Assembly: GCF_900103475.1 (NCBI RefSeq)
Contig: NZ_FNHG01000003.1
Span: 62,001 to 126,000 of the forward strand
Length of the DNA: 64,000 nt
Source: Maricaulis salignorans
GTDB lineage: Bacteria > Pseudomonadota > Alphaproteobacteria > Caulobacterales > Maricaulaceae
Direction: 5' to 3'
The position numbers were made by a program, and so were the translations under genes. Each line of letters starts with the position of its first letter. Position 1 is the stretch's first letter. The notes under the pieces were generated by a model, which was not told the DNA's origin, ran no database searches, and saw nothing but the letters and a program-made list of their open reading frames with translations. Positions 45,032 through 55,409 of the stretch are shown here, piece after piece.

Positions 45032-45080
45032 CTTGGTATTAGGGTCGATCCGAATCCGAGGGTCGAAAAGGAAGTCCGCG

Positions 45081-45341
45081 ATGCGTCAATTCTACGTCTT
45101 CATCAATTGCGAGCTGGGCCACACTTATGATGTTGCTGCCTCGCTAGTGGACAAGCTGGACGAAGCCCCCATGGTGCACTCCATCTCCGGTGCTTTTGAT
45201 CTGCTGGCCCATTTCGGGATCGAGGATGATGGCGATATCGGTCGTTTCGTGAACGAAAAAGTCCAGACCATTCCGGGCATCAAGGACACGCAGACCATTA
45301 TCTGCTTCAACGCATTCACGCGCGATCGCGGACTCGGCTGA
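45081..45341 (+). CDS. Stand-alone Lrp/AsnC ligand-binding domain
   Basis: 86 residues, starting MRQFYVFINCELGHTYDVA, matching only the C-terminal RAM domain of Lrp/AsnC regulators, with no helix-turn-helix. SISGAFDLLAHFGIEDD is the usual core of the domain. Such stand-alone units bind amino acids and may modulate full-length Lrp proteins. It lies between the ligase and serine deaminase; AAGGAAG precedes the ATG. Confidence 0.85.
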   Translation: MRQFYVFINCELGHTYDVAASLVDKLDEAPMVHSISGAFDLLAHFGIEDDGDIGRFVNEKVQTIPGIKDTQTIICFNAFTRDRGLG

Positions 45342-45377
45342 CGCCAGGCCTGCTTGCGCCCATCCGGCGGATTTCTC

Positions 45378-46763
45378 ATGCATTTTGGTGTCTTCGACCT
45401 GTTCAAGATCGGGGTCGGCCCGTCCAGTTCGCACACGGTCGGGCCGATGCTGGCCGCCCGGCAATTCGTCGAGCGCGTGATCGGTACCCATGGCGAGGAC
45501 GCGATCGCCCGGCTTGAGGCCGAGCTTTATGGCTCGCTCGCCCTGACCGGGCTGGGCCACGGCACGGACAAGGCGGTTCTGCTGGGGCTGGAGGGGTGCG
45601 ATCCGTCCCGCGTTGATCCGGCGGAAATCCCGCAGAGGCTGGAGCGGATCCGTTCCGAACACCGCCTCACCCTGGCCGGCGGCCGCACGATCGATTTCTC
45701 GGAACGGCGCGATCTGCAGTTTCGCGGCGATATTCGCCTGCCTTTCCACTCCAACGCCATGAAATTTCGCGCCCTGGCCAGCGATGAGAGCGTCCTGCTC
45801 GAGGAGATCTGGTACTCGATCGGGGGCGGTTTCGTCATTGACGAGCACGAGGCCGGACGCAATTCCGCTGCCGACGTCAAGGAGGGCGAGCCCTACCCGT
45901 TCAATTCCGGCGCCGAACTCCTGGACATTGGTGAGCGCGAGAACCTGTCCATTTTCCGCATCATGCTGGCCAATGAGTGCGCCTTTCGCACCGAGGCGGA
46001 AGTTCATGACGGCATCGAGACGATCTGGCGCACCATGGAGGCCTGCATTGATCGTGGCCTGCGCGAGGACGGAATTCTGCCGGGCGGGCTGAAAGTCAAA
46101 CGCCGGGCGCCCAAGCTTTACAGAGACCTGTTGAAGGAACAGACCGACCCGGCCGATGACCCGCTCGTTGCGATGGACTGGATCAATCTCTGGGCCATGG
46201 CGGTGAATGAGGAAAATGCCGCGGGCGGGCGTGTTGTTACCGCACCAACCAATGGCGCGGCGGGCATCATCCCGGCCGTTGCCCGTTACTTCGACCGTTA
46301 CCACCGGAATCCGTCCGATGATGAAGCCTTGCAGCGCTTCTTCCTGACGGCGGCGGCGATCGGCGCGCTCTACAAGAAAAATGCCTCCATCTCCGGCGCT
46401 GAAGCCGGTTGCCAGGGCGAGGTTGGCGTCGCCTGTTCGATGGCTGCCGGGGCATTGGCAGCGGCGATGGGGGCCAATAACAACCAGATCGAGGACGCCG
46501 CCGAGATTGGCATGGAGCATAATCTTGGTCTGACCTGCGACCCGGTTGGCGGGCTGGTGCAGATCCCCTGTATCGAGCGCAATGCGATCGGTGCCATCAA
46601 GGCGATCGATGCGGCGCGCTTGGCGCTACGCGCGACCTCGGCCGACATGAAGGTCTCACTCGACCAGGTGATCGAGACCATGCGTCAGACCGGCGTCGAC
46701 ATGCAGGAAAAATACAAGGAGACCAGCCAGGGCGGTCTCGCCGTCAATGTTGTGGAATGCTGA
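45378..46763 (+). CDS. sdaA: L-serine ammonia-lyase, iron-sulfur, single-chain
   Basis: 461 residues. [13 protein letters not shown] at the start and the C-terminal [18 protein letters not shown] with Fe-S cysteines are typical, so both subunit-equivalents are fused. It deaminates serine to pyruvate. It follows the Lrp ligand-domain gene by 36 nt, which suggests amino-acid control. It overlaps the convergent retropepsin gene by 20 nt. Confidence 0.95.
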   Translation: MHFGVFDLFKIGVGPSSSHTVGPMLAARQFVERVIGTHGEDAIARLEAELYGSLALTGLGHGTDKAVLLGLEGCDPSRVDPAEIPQRLERIRSEHRLTLAGGRTIDFSERRDLQFRGDIRLPFHSNAMKFRALASDESVLLEEIWYSIGGGFVIDEHEAGRNSAADVKEGEPYPFNSGAELLDIGERENLSIFRIMLANECAFRTEAEVHDGIETIWRTMEACIDRGLREDGILPGGLKVKRRAPKLYRDLLKEQTDPADDPLVAMDWINLWAMAVNEENAAGGRVVTAPTNGAAGIIPAVARYFDRYHRNPSDDEALQRFFLTAAAIGALYKKNASISGAEAGCQGEVGVACSMAAGALAAAMGANNNQIEDAAEIGMEHNLGLTCDPVGGLVQIPCIERNAIGAIKAIDAARLALRATSADMKVSLDQVIETMRQTGVDMQEKYKETSQGGLAVNVVEC

Positions 46764-47964
46764 GACGGCTGGAAACGCCATCGCGCAGGATTACGAGCTC
46801 GGTGGCTTCGGCGGGATCAAAATTCGCAAACAGCCAGTTTGCCACGGTGCATTTCGGATTGTCCGCGCTCACGACAAGCGACCGGCCGGAAAGCTCGGTC
46901 ACCTGGTCACCGAGCCGCAATCCGGCATGTGCGGCCGTTGATTCCTCGAATAATTGCACGACGCGAAAATCATTGCCGACGAGCGCCAGTGAATAGCCGG
47001 GTTCGGGATGCGCCGGCGCCGCACCATTGCGGGCCTGAACGATAAACTGCCCGCCCGGATAATCCAGGGTCACGGCATGGGAAGCGAGAATACCCGCCCC
47101 GACGAGGGTCGGCGGGACAGCTCGCACCGTCGCGCGTACGGGGGCCAGATGGCCGCCATCAAGCCGGAAATCCGACAGCGTGAAACGCGTCAATGTCGTA
47201 ACTTCCCCTCGCCCGCCAGCGGATTCGCCTTCATAACCGGTGCCGGTAACCCGGCTGCCGGCGCGGACAGCCTGCCGAACCGACGGCGCCTGGGCCACCT
47301 GGCTGAATAGCGCCACTTCAGCGCTGCTGCCCGTGTCAAACAGGGCCTTGTCCGACACGTCACCGACGGAATAATCGATGATGGGCGCGTGCGGGTAGCC
47401 AAAATCATACAGGCGCGTCGATGCGACAGGCGCAAGCTCCGGGAGCTCATTCAGACTGGTGGCGATGGATAGTTCTGCGGCCCGGGTATCGAAGCGCCAC
47501 ACACTCCCGGGAAAGAGTTCCGAACCGAGAATGCCGGGACCGACCAGGCAGGCCCCCATATCGAGAGTGCTGAAATCATGGATCAGAACGGGGATGTCAT
47601 GAAACACTGTCGTGCCGAGCTGCAGCGTCCGGAGGATCGCAAAATCCATCGTCACTTCAGTCCCATTGGCATCGCGACCGGTGTTTTGTGCGACAGTTTC
47701 CAGGCCCAGCGCATCGGCAAAATCGCGTGAAAGAATGGTCGGCGAGCCGCTGTCGAGTATGAATTCGCCAGCCTCACCATTGGCGACCGCATGGATGAAG
47801 AGCTTCCCGCCCCGGGTCTCCAGATTGACCGTTGTGACCGATTCGCTCCGTTCAATGCGGAGCGGTGCGGAGAGCAGGCGGGCCAGGTCGGTCTCCTGCG
47901 TCTGGGCGGGAGACAAACCCGCCAATAACAGGGCGAGCGGGACGAAGTGAACGAAGTTTCGCAT
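46744..47964 (-). CDS. Secreted retropepsin-like aspartic protease with C-terminal PDZ domain
   Basis: 406 residues from MRNFVHFVPLA; signal peptide ends near SPAQTQE. Two aspartyl-protease halves are visible: ILDSGSPTILSRDF with DSG and ALFDTGSSAEVALF with DTG. In classical retropepsins one DTG monomer dimerises, while here two occur in one chain, as in pepsin-like architectures. A C-terminal PDZ-type region (STAAHAGLRLGDQVTELSG) follows. It probably acts in the periplasm; substrates are unknown. Confidence 0.8.
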   Translation of the reverse strand: MRNFVHFVPLALLLAGLSPAQTQETDLARLLSAPLRIERSESVTTVNLETRGGKLFIHAVANGEAGEFILDSGSPTILSRDFADALGLETVAQNTGRDANGTEVTMDFAILRTLQLGTTVFHDIPVLIHDFSTLDMGACLVGPGILGSELFPGSVWRFDTRAAELSIATSLNELPELAPVASTRLYDFGYPHAPIIDYSVGDVSDKALFDTGSSAEVALFSQVAQAPSVRQAVRAGSRVTGTGYEGESAGGRGEVTTLTRFTLSDFRLDGGHLAPVRATVRAVPPTLVGAGILASHAVTLDYPGGQFIVQARNGAAPAHPEPGYSLALVGNDFRVVQLFEESTAAHAGLRLGDQVTELSGRSLVVSADNPKCTVANWLFANFDPAEATELVILRDGVSSRLSIPQH

Positions 47965-48066
47965 GGCAGATTTCCGCGCGTGATTGCTGGTCCGGCTGGA
48001 CCGGGAGATGGGCCCGGACAGTCTCGCACCCCAAGCTATCATGACCGGCCGTGCCTGCCAGCCGGG

Positions 48067-49134
48067 TCAGGCATCCTCGCCCAATTCCTGCACCATACGG
48101 CCGTCGCTTAAGGTTTCCGCTCCGGAGACTACCACTCGCTGCCCTGCCGCAACATCGCCAGCGATCGCAATAAAGCCATTATCGCGCACGCCCGCTGTGA
48201 CGGCGATTTGATGTGCGATATTGTCGGCATCGACGGTGAAGATGAAGGCGCCATTGGAGCGCAGGATCACGGCATCATAGGGCGCTGCCAATTGCGTGCG
48301 CGGCGTCTCGGCAGGGAAGGCCGCACGGGCCGCGGAGCCGACAATCCAGTCGGAACCCGCCAAATCGATCCGCACCTCGAATGTCCGCGACACGGCATCG
48401 CCCACCGGAATAATGGCCCGGATGGGCGCTGTCGTGCTGCCGCCCTCACCCATCGACAGGACGACTTCCTGACCAAGGCTGAGATAGGGCGCAATTGCGA
48501 CCGGGGCCTGGGCGACCGCTTCCTTGTGATCGATATCGACAATGCGCGCGATATCGCGGCCCGGTGCCGACAGCTCGCCCGCCTGGATGAGACGTTCAAC
48601 CACACGACCGGCAAAGGGTGCGAGAATGCGGGTGCGCTCCAGCTCCAGTTCGGCCCGCGACACGGCCGAGCGCGCCTCGCGCACATCCTGCAGAGCCAGA
48701 TCACGCGCCAGCTCGACCTCGCGCAATCGGGTCGGCGGCACGGTTCCATTCCTCGCCAGGCTCTCGAACCGGGCGGCCTCGGCGCTCTGGTAATCACCAT
48801 TCGCCGTCGCCCGGGCCAGCCGCGCCCGTGATTCGTCGAGTGCGATCCGGGCCTGGCGATCATCCATCTGAGCGATCAGGCCGCCGGCCTCGATCCTGTC
48901 GCCAGCCTCGGCGATGAAAGTGATGCGTCCCGACGCTTCAGCCGCGATGCGCGCATCATTGCGGGCCACAACGCTGGCTGGCGTGGTGATGGTGCGGGCC
49001 ATATCGCGTTCGACGATGGTGGCGCTGCGAATAATGGCTGGCGGCGGCCCGTCCTGGGCGACGGCCACGGCCGGGACCAGGGTCAGGAGGCCCAGTCCAG
49101 CGAAGGCAGCGAAGATTTGCGCGGATGATGTCAT
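48067..49134 (-). CDS. RND efflux pump periplasmic adaptor
   Basis: 355 residues from MTSSAQIFAAF with a signal peptide. Membrane fusion layout: barrel-sandwich halves (ARIAAEASGRITFIAEAGD and RTRILAPFAGRVVERLIQAG) flank a coiled-coil hairpin, followed by a beta domain and C-terminal domain. It should bridge the pump at 49160-52243 to an outer-membrane channel, which is not encoded here. It lies 25 nt after the pump gene. Confidence 0.92.
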   Translation of the reverse strand: MTSSAQIFAAFAGLGLLTLVPAVAVAQDGPPPAIIRSATIVERDMARTITTPASVVARNDARIAAEASGRITFIAEAGDRIEAGGLIAQMDDRQARIALDESRARLARATANGDYQSAEAARFESLARNGTVPPTRLREVELARDLALQDVREARSAVSRAELELERTRILAPFAGRVVERLIQAGELSAPGRDIARIVDIDHKEAVAQAPVAIAPYLSLGQEVVLSMGEGGSTTAPIRAIIPVGDAVSRTFEVRIDLAGSDWIVGSAARAAFPAETPRTQLAAPYDAVILRSNGAFIFTVDADNIAHQIAVTAGVRDNGFIAIAGDVAAGQRVVVSGAETLSDGRMVQELGEDA

Positions 49135-49159
49135 GGGGTCGGATCCTTGTGACGTCGGT

Positions 49160-52100
49160 CTATTCGGCCGGGGCCAGCGGAGCGGAGGGGAGCCGTGCGT
49201 CCTGGCGGCTCTCACCGAGGCGCAACAGGCAGGGGATCAGGACGAGGGTAAAAATCAGACTGACGCTCATTCCGCCGACAATCGCCGCAGCCAGGCCGCG
49301 ATAGATGGCGCTGCCAACACCCGGCACAAGCAGCAGCGGGAGCATGCCCAGAAGACTGGTCATCGTGCTCATGAAAATGGGCCGCAAGCGCATACGCAGG
49401 GCCTGTTCGACCGCATCGCGGCGTAACATCCCGTCACGCTCACCCTGGCGCGTCTGGTCGACCAGAAGAATGGCATTATTGATCACCAGCCCCAGCAGAA
49501 TAACGAAGCCCATCATGGTCAGCAGATCGAGCGGCTGTGTCACCCAGATATTGAGTATCTGCAGCATCACCACACCGCCAACCCCGGCCAATGGCAGCGA
49601 GACCAGCACCAACGCTGCGTCGCGCAGCGAGCGGAACATGCCAGCCAGGATCAAAAAGAGAATGATCAAGGCCATTCCCATATTCGTCGCCATCGTCATC
49701 TTGGCGCGTTCCAGGCTGTCAGCGCTGCCGCCATAGGTCACCGAGCCATCGGGCGGCAGTGCGGCACGGATGGCCGGTTCGACCTCATTCTGGACGACAG
49801 TGAGGATTTCCTCGAGCGATTGCCCCTCGGGCTGGTTGATATTGATTGTCACGGTGCGTCGCCGGTTGAGGCGTTGAATGCCACCCGGCCCGACATCTTC
49901 ACGGATCTCGATGAGGTCACCCAGTGGCACAACCGCTCCGGACGGCGTCGCAATCGGAAGGCCGGCGAGCTGATCGGGAGTCTCCCAGCCATTCGAGCGC
50001 AGGATGACATTCATCCGGCTGTCGCCATCGAAATACTCGCCGATGAACTGGCCATCACCGAGCATCGCGATCATGCCCGCCACATTGCGCCGGGCCCATC
50101 CGGCCTCCTGGATGCGGCGGTCATCGGGGATCATGGTCAGGCGAGGCTGATTATCCTGAGGCGGTGGATTGGCATTGATGTTCACGCCAGGGAAACGCTC
50201 GCGCAAAATCGCGAGCCCGGCATTGACGGCTCTCCCCCGTGCCTCGGAATCGGCGCTCTGGACATTGACCTGGATATTGCCGCCCTGAGCGAATCCACCA
50301 AACAGATCGCCCTGCTGGGCAAAGCCCATCACATCGGGGATCCCGGTGATGATCTCCTCGCGGACGATCCGCTCAAGCTCGCCGACCCGACTCTGGTCAA
50401 GCACCCGAATCCCCGCCGTCGCACCGCCACCACCGGGGAAGGTCCCGAAATAATAATTGCGCAGCGCCGGCTCGCGTTCGCCAGACATGTACGGAGCCAA
50501 TCGCTCAATGATCGTCGCAGCGACCTCAGTCTCGATCCAGTCCATATTGGAGCCTGGCGGAAAAATGAAAAAGGCATCGACCGCATCGCGCTTGACGGGC
50601 GGCAAATAGTCCATCTGCGGCCGGATCGTCCAGGTCGTGGCGATCGGAATCGCGATCAGGCCCGCGATCACGCCAAGGCGAATACGCGGATTATCGCTCA
50701 GCGACAGGATGGCATCGGCGATGCGGTTGAGGATTGGCTGACGGGTCGCTGCCGGGCGATCCCGGATCCAGTATTTGGCGGCCACGGGCAGGATCGTGAC
50801 CGCAACAATCATGGAAATCGCGACCCCGACGGCGATGGTGATGGCAAGATCGGCGAATAACTGCCCCTCGACATCACGGATGAAGATGATCGGCAGAAAG
50901 ATCGCAACCGTAGTGACGGTGGAGGCCAGCAGGGCACCCCAGACCTGGGTGGCACCCTTCTCCGAAGCGGTATCGGCATCCTCCCCCATTTCACGGCGCC
51001 GGATGATGTTTTCCAGCACAATAATCGCCGCATCCATCACCATGCCGGTGGCAAAGGCGAGGCCCGCCAGAGAAATCACGTTCAGGGAACGATTGAACAG
51101 GAAAAGCACGATCAGGGTCGAGAGCAACGAAACCGGGATCGCCAGCGAGATGATCAGCGTGGCCCGCGAACGCCGCAGGAACAGCCAGAGCCCGAAAATC
51201 GCCAGCCCGACACCGAGCAGTAAATTGGTCCGCAGCAGATCGATCGCCCGCATGATGAACACCGAAGCGTCGAAGGACGGTGCCATGACGAGCTGTTGTT
51301 CAGCCAGGATGTTCTCATTGATTTGCGCGACTTCGGCTTTCACGGCATCGAGGGCCGCCAGTACATTGGCGCCAGGCTGGCGGCGCACTTCGATCCCCAT
51401 TGCGGGATTGCCGTTCTGGTAGGTGAAATTCGTCCGCTCACCGTAATTGATCTCGACCGTGGCGAGGTCGCCGAGCCGGACCGGGTTTCCATCACGCCAG
51501 ACGACCACCAGCTCGTCCATCTCGGCCGGTTCGAACTCGCCCTCGAAGCGCATCTGATAGGAGCGCCGGCCGATTTCCGCATTGCCGCCGGAGACATCCT
51601 GGTTGTTGACGATCGCCGCGGATATTTCCGGCAGCGTCACGCCCAGTGCGGCAGCGCGGTAGGGATCGACGGTGATTTGAAGCTCTTCGGGCTGCTGCCC
51701 CCATCCAATCTGGACGCTGGCCACGCCGGGGATCGCTTCCAGCCGCGGCACGACCTGGTCTTCGATCAGACTGGAGTAATCATTGATAGCGCGCGGATTG
51801 CCTGGCAGCGCCTGAACGAAGAACCAGATCAGGCTTTGCTGGGCATCGCCGCCAAAGCCGCCAATATTCGGCCCGACCGCATCGCGGGGCAGAGGCGGTA
51901 ATTGCGAGAGACGATTCGAGATCTCGATCGCCGTTTGCGTCATGTCAGTTTCAAGCGCGAAGGTGAGATTGACGAAGGCGGAGCCCTCCCCGACGAAGAC
52001 GCGCATCTCCTCCATGCCGGCCAGGCCGGCCAGCGCCTGCTCCTGCGGCTCGATGATCTCTGATTCCATTTCCTGCGGTGAGGCCGAGCGCCAGAAGGTC

Positions 52101-52243
52101 GCGATATTGACCTGCGGCTGCTGGGTGTCCGGAAATAGCTGGATCGGCAGGCGCGTAAAGGCGACCAGGCCGAGAACCACAATCAGGGCAATGCCGACAA
52201 AAACGGCAGCAGGATTGTTCAGTGACAGTCGTGTAAGTGGCAT
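49160..52243 (-). CDS. RND efflux transporter (AcrB/MexF class)
   Basis: 1027 residues. N-terminal helix with RLSLNNPAAVFVGIALIVVLG, the large periplasmic loops, and the central helix pair with FATGMVMDAAIIVLENI carrying the proton-relay Asp region, plus the C-terminal GFVILLGLVINNAILLVDQT are all standard. It forms the trimeric inner-membrane pump. The substrate cannot be told from sequence. No local regulator of this pump was identified. Confidence 0.95.
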   Translation of the reverse strand: MPLTRLSLNNPAAVFVGIALIVVLGLVAFTRLPIQLFPDTQQPQVNIATFWRSASPQEMESEIIEPQEQALAGLAGMEEMRVFVGEGSAFVNLTFALETDMTQTAIEISNRLSQLPPLPRDAVGPNIGGFGGDAQQSLIWFFVQALPGNPRAINDYSSLIEDQVVPRLEAIPGVASVQIGWGQQPEELQITVDPYRAAALGVTLPEISAAIVNNQDVSGGNAEIGRRSYQMRFEGEFEPAEMDELVVVWRDGNPVRLGDLATVEINYGERTNFTYQNGNPAMGIEVRRQPGANVLAALDAVKAEVAQINENILAEQQLVMAPSFDASVFIMRAIDLLRTNLLLGVGLAIFGLWLFLRRSRATLIISLAIPVSLLSTLIVLFLFNRSLNVISLAGLAFATGMVMDAAIIVLENIIRRREMGEDADTASEKGATQVWGALLASTVTTVAIFLPIIFIRDVEGQLFADLAITIAVGVAISMIVAVTILPVAAKYWIRDRPAATRQPILNRIADAILSLSDNPRIRLGVIAGLIAIPIATTWTIRPQMDYLPPVKRDAVDAFFIFPPGSNMDWIETEVAATIIERLAPYMSGEREPALRNYYFGTFPGGGGATAGIRVLDQSRVGELERIVREEIITGIPDVMGFAQQGDLFGGFAQGGNIQVNVQSADSEARGRAVNAGLAILRERFPGVNINANPPPQDNQPRLTMIPDDRRIQEAGWARRNVAGMIAMLGDGQFIGEYFDGDSRMNVILRSNGWETPDQLAGLPIATPSGAVVPLGDLIEIREDVGPGGIQRLNRRRTVTININQPEGQSLEEILTVVQNEVEPAIRAALPPDGSVTYGGSADSLERAKMTMATNMGMALIILFLILAGMFRSLRDAALVLVSLPLAGVGGVVMLQILNIWVTQPLDLLTMMGFVILLGLVINNAILLVDQTRQGERDGMLRRDAVEQALRMRLRPIFMSTMTSLLGMLPLLLVPGVGSAIYRGLAAAIVGGMSVSLIFTLVLIPCLLRLGESRQDARLPSAPLAPAE

Positions 52244-52318
52244 GTGCGTCTCCCTCGCACTTACCTCATACCCGTCGCGAACGTGCTAGAACGATGTAAC
52301 AATGATTAAATATTGCTA

Positions 52319-52346
52319 AGGCGGCTCACAGTACAGTGAGCCGCCT
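52319..52346 (-). terminator. Terminator hairpin after scoB
   Basis: An 11-bp stem, AGGCGGCTCAC with GTGAGCCGCCT, and 6-nt loop. It lies 16 nt after the scoB stop on the minus strand, followed there by only a weak U-rich stretch. It separates the CoA-transferase operon from the efflux genes. Confidence 0.75.
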
Positions 52347-52361
52347 CAATAATCAGCAGCG

Positions 52362-53021
52362 TCAGGCTGCTTCGTGCTTGAGAACATGGTCGCTGACCGA
52401 GTATTTCGCCTCGGTCTGGCCGGCAACAAGCTCCAGCGATGCGCCCGGTGCCAGTTCGATCAGCACCAGACCGTCCGGTGTCACGTCAAACACGCCCAGT
52501 GTCGTGATGATGCGGTCGACACAGGCCTGACCGGTCAGTGGCAGCGAACACGCCTTGAGGAGTTTGGATTCGCCGGCCTTGTTGGCGTGGTCCATGATCA
52601 CGACGACGCGCTTGACGCCGGCGACCAGATCCATCGCGCCGCCCATGCCCTTCACGAGCTTGCCCGGGATCATCCAGTTGGCGATATCGCCATTTTCCGA
52701 CACTTCCATCGCACCCAGGATGGACAGATCAATATGGCCACCGCGGATCATCGCGAAACTGTCGGCGGACGAAAAATAGCTCGTCCGGCGTAGCTCGGTA
52801 ATGGTCTGCTTGCCGGCATTGATCAGATCGGCATCAACCTCGTCATCATAGGGGAAAGGCCCCATGCCCAGCATGCCGTTTTCCGACTGCAGGGTGACGT
52901 CGATATTTTCGGGAATGTAATTGGCAACCAGGGTCGGGATGCCGATCCCCAGATTGACGTAGAAACCGTCTTCCAGCTCTTGTGCGGCGCGGCGTGCCAT
53001 TTCATCGCGTGTCCAGGCCAT
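52362..53021 (-). CDS. scoB: 3-Oxoacid CoA-transferase subunit B
   Basis: 219 residues from [12 protein letters not shown]. The glutamate nucleophile motif [12 protein letters not shown] and [16 protein letters not shown] are diagnostic. With ScoA it moves CoA from succinyl-CoA to acetoacetate, feeding ketone bodies into acetyl-CoA. A secreted-protein gene separates it from scoA. Confidence 0.95.
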   Translation of the reverse strand: MAWTRDEMARRAAQELEDGFYVNLGIGIPTLVANYIPENIDVTLQSENGMLGMGPFPYDDEVDADLINAGKQTITELRRTSYFSSADSFAMIRGGHIDLSILGAMEVSENGDIANWMIPGKLVKGMGGAMDLVAGVKRVVVIMDHANKAGESKLLKACSLPLTGQACVDRIITTLGVFDVTPDGLVLIELAPGASLELVAGQTEAKYSVSDHVLKHEAA

Positions 53022-53094
53022 CTTCAGTCTCCAGTTCTGTGCCGCGGGGCGGCCGGTATCATTGTGTTCGTGCGGTTCCACAGGCAGCGCAGTC

Positions 53095-53652
53095 TCATTG
53101 CGGCCGCCCGTCGCTCATGCATTCGGCAGAATAGGCCCTGGCATATCCCTCGCCATAACAGGCCAGAAAACCGTCCCCGACATTGAGATTGGGGATCGCA
53201 CCATTCTCTAATGGCGTCTGCAGCAGCAGGCGGGCGTAGGCGGAATCGAGGGCATCGCGGTCATCTTCCAGGAACGCGATGGTCGCATCGACATAGCTGT
53301 TCCAGTCGAGGCGATCTCCGTCGTGGTAGGGCGCGCTATAGGAGGCGCGGAAGAATTCCAGAGCTCGCCCGGTTTCGCCGGCGAAAGCGAAGAGCTGGCC
53401 GGCATGGAAGCGCAATACCCGCACATTATAGGCCTCCAGCGAGACATGCGAGTAGAGCAGATAGTCCGCGACGAGAGCGCCTGCAGCTGAGTGGCAGGCC
53501 TCCATCTCACCCAGCGGGCGCCAGCCCTCGCCCGGCGTCTGGTCGAAATCCTCATAGCTCATCGCGAGATAGCCGGCGCGTTGATCTGCGGAAATTTCGC
53601 AAACCGTGGCGGCGGCTGGCTGGACCAGCGCGAACAGGAGCGCAGCGATCAT
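53095..53652 (-). CDS. Secreted small protein of unknown function inside the scoA-scoB operon
   Basis: 185 residues. A signal peptide ([15 protein letters not shown], cleaved near AAAT) leads a helical, tetratricopeptide-like body ([30 protein letters not shown] ... split as [20 protein letters not shown]). Two Cys pairs (CEIS/CHSA and CYGE/CMSD) could form disulphides. It starts 3 nt after scoA and ends 73 nt before scoB, so it is co-transcribed. No link to CoA transfer is apparent. Confidence 0.65.
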   Translation of the reverse strand: MIAALLFALVQPAAATVCEISADQRAGYLAMSYEDFDQTPGEGWRPLGEMEACHSAAGALVADYLLYSHVSLEAYNVRVLRFHAGQLFAFAGETGRALEFFRASYSAPYHDGDRLDWNSYVDATIAFLEDDRDALDSAYARLLLQTPLENGAIPNLNVGDGFLACYGEGYARAYSAECMSDGRPQ

Positions 53653-53654
53653 GC

Positions 53655-54359
53655 TCACGCGCTCTCACGCTGACGGACGGTCCGCTGCTCGATACGTTTC
53701 TCAAACGAACCGACAAAGACGCGCTGCACGAAAATGCCCGGCGTATGGATGTGATCGGGATCGAATGAGCCCAGCTCGACGATTTCCTCGACCTCGGCGA
53801 TCGTCACTTTACCGGCCGTCGCCATCATCGGGTTGAAATTGCGGGCGGTCTTGCGGAAGATCAGATTGCCTTGCGGATCAGCCTTCCAGGCCTTGATGAT
53901 CGAGACATCGGCCGTCAGCCCGGTTTCAAGGATATAACGCTCGCCGGCAAAAGTGCGGGCTTCCTTGCCTTCGGCGATCAGGGTTCCGACACCGGTCTTG
54001 GTGTAGAAGCCGGGAATGCCGGCACCGCCAGCGCGAATGCGCTCCGCCAGCGTACCCTGCGGATTGAATTCCAGCTCCAGCTCGGCGGCCAGGTATTGCC
54101 GTTCGAATTCCTTGTTCTCGCCGACATAGGACGAGATCATTTTCTTGATCCGCTTGGCGTCGAGCAAGACGCCGAGGCCGAAACCGTCAACGCCGCAATT
54201 ATTCGAAATCACCGTCAGATCCTTGACGCCGGTGGCGAGCAGCGCGGCGATCGAATTTTCCGGAATACCACAGAGGCCGAAACCCCCGGACATCACTGTC
54301 ATGCCGTCAAAGACCAAACCGTCCAGGGCAGCCTTGGCGTCGGGAAATACCTTTTTCAT
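53655..54359 (-). CDS. scoA: 3-Oxoacid CoA-transferase subunit A
   Basis: 234 residues with [31 protein letters not shown] (as [11 protein letters not shown]) and [14 protein letters not shown]. It forms the heteromer with ScoB. It heads the operon scoA, secreted protein, scoB. Start MKKVFPDAK lies near a normal ribosome site. Confidence 0.95.
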   Translation of the reverse strand: MKKVFPDAKAALDGLVFDGMTVMSGGFGLCGIPENSIAALLATGVKDLTVISNNCGVDGFGLGVLLDAKRIKKMISSYVGENKEFERQYLAAELELEFNPQGTLAERIRAGGAGIPGFYTKTGVGTLIAEGKEARTFAGERYILETGLTADVSIIKAWKADPQGNLIFRKTARNFNPMMATAGKVTIAEVEEIVELGSFDPDHIHTPGIFVQRVFVGSFEKRIEQRTVRQRESA

Positions 54360-54419
54360 CGGGACCTCAGTCGAAAGTTGATGTTCGGTTCATGTTTATA
54401 TCGCAGGCGCAGCAAAATA

Positions 54420-55322
54420 CTAGCCGCTTACATCCGGTTCGGGAATCGTCTGACGCCGCGCATCGATCTCGATCGCCAGGGCGCCGCCGAAGAAGACGGC
54501 ATAGGCAGACCAGTAAATCCACAGCAGGAATACCACAAGCGCGCCCATCGAGCCGTAGATACCAAAATCGAGCACCCGGCTGACATAGATGGAAAACCCT
54601 TTGGACAGGCTCAGCCACAAGCCGCATGACACCGCCGCGGCAATCAGTGACGGCCCCCAGGCAATCGCATACTCACTGCGGCGCATCGTCATGTGATAGA
54701 GCAGCGTCAGCGCCGCGAACATGGTCAGTCCGGTCGCCGACCACTCATTGATCACCGAGCGGATATCGAGCGGTTCCAGGCCCAGTGCCTCGAATAATTG
54801 CCGCATGAAGACCGGGATCACCAGCACCGCCAGATTCGCCGCGGTGATCAGAGCTCCCCCGATCAGCAGCGAGGTGATGGCGAGGAAGTTGAAATGGATG
54901 ACATTGCGGATATCGCGATCTTCCGCGAGGTGATTGAGACCGGCAATCAAAGCCTTGGCGCCCCGCGCGGCCGCAAACAGGGCGATCAGAAGGGCGACGG
55001 CACCATTGAAGGACAGCGCCGAGATTGGCGCTTCGGTGATCCGCCCGATCTGGCCCATGACAAAAACCTGCGCGCCTTCCGGCATGATCTCGGCAAAACG
55101 CGCGATCTGGGCTTCGGCGTCAGCGGTCGAGAAAGCCAGGCCATAAATCGAGATGCCCAGCGCGATGGTCGGGAAGAGCGCCAGCATTCCAAAGAAGGAA
55201 ACACCGCCGGCGAACAGCATGACATCGCGGGCCATGGAACGGCTGATCGCGGCAATAATGATCTCCAGCCAGGGCGGGAGATCGAGTTTGATCTTCAACA
55301 AGCGCTTGATTGATTGCAGCAT
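54420..55322 (-). CDS. YihY/BrkB-family inner-membrane protein
   Basis: 300 residues with about six membrane helices; the family signature VMLFAGGVSFFGMLALFPTIALGIS and GSMGALVVFLLWIYWSAYAVFFGGALAIEI (taken as GSMGALVVFLLWIYWSAY) is clear. BrkB-like proteins are of unknown function, some linked to serum resistance. A cytoplasmic tail of 10-15 residues ends the protein. It is the nearest minus-strand neighbour upstream of scoA. Confidence 0.9.
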   Translation of the reverse strand: MLQSIKRLLKIKLDLPPWLEIIIAAISRSMARDVMLFAGGVSFFGMLALFPTIALGISIYGLAFSTADAEAQIARFAEIMPEGAQVFVMGQIGRITEAPISALSFNGAVALLIALFAAARGAKALIAGLNHLAEDRDIRNVIHFNFLAITSLLIGGALITAANLAVLVIPVFMRQLFEALGLEPLDIRSVINEWSATGLTMFAALTLLYHMTMRRSEYAIAWGPSLIAAAVSCGLWLSLSKGFSIYVSRVLDFGIYGSMGALVVFLLWIYWSAYAVFFGGALAIEIDARRQTIPEPDVSG

Positions 55323-55409
55323 GATGGCAGGAATGGGTCCGGTTCAAAGGGTCGCGATGCCTAATACGCCAAGATGGCGGTTTGCGCACCCTTGCTGTGA
55401 GGAGAGATC

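Noticed and set aside
45144-46520. 458-residue minus-strand frame antisense to the serine deaminase
   Set aside because: Shadow of sdaA and the Lrp-domain gene.
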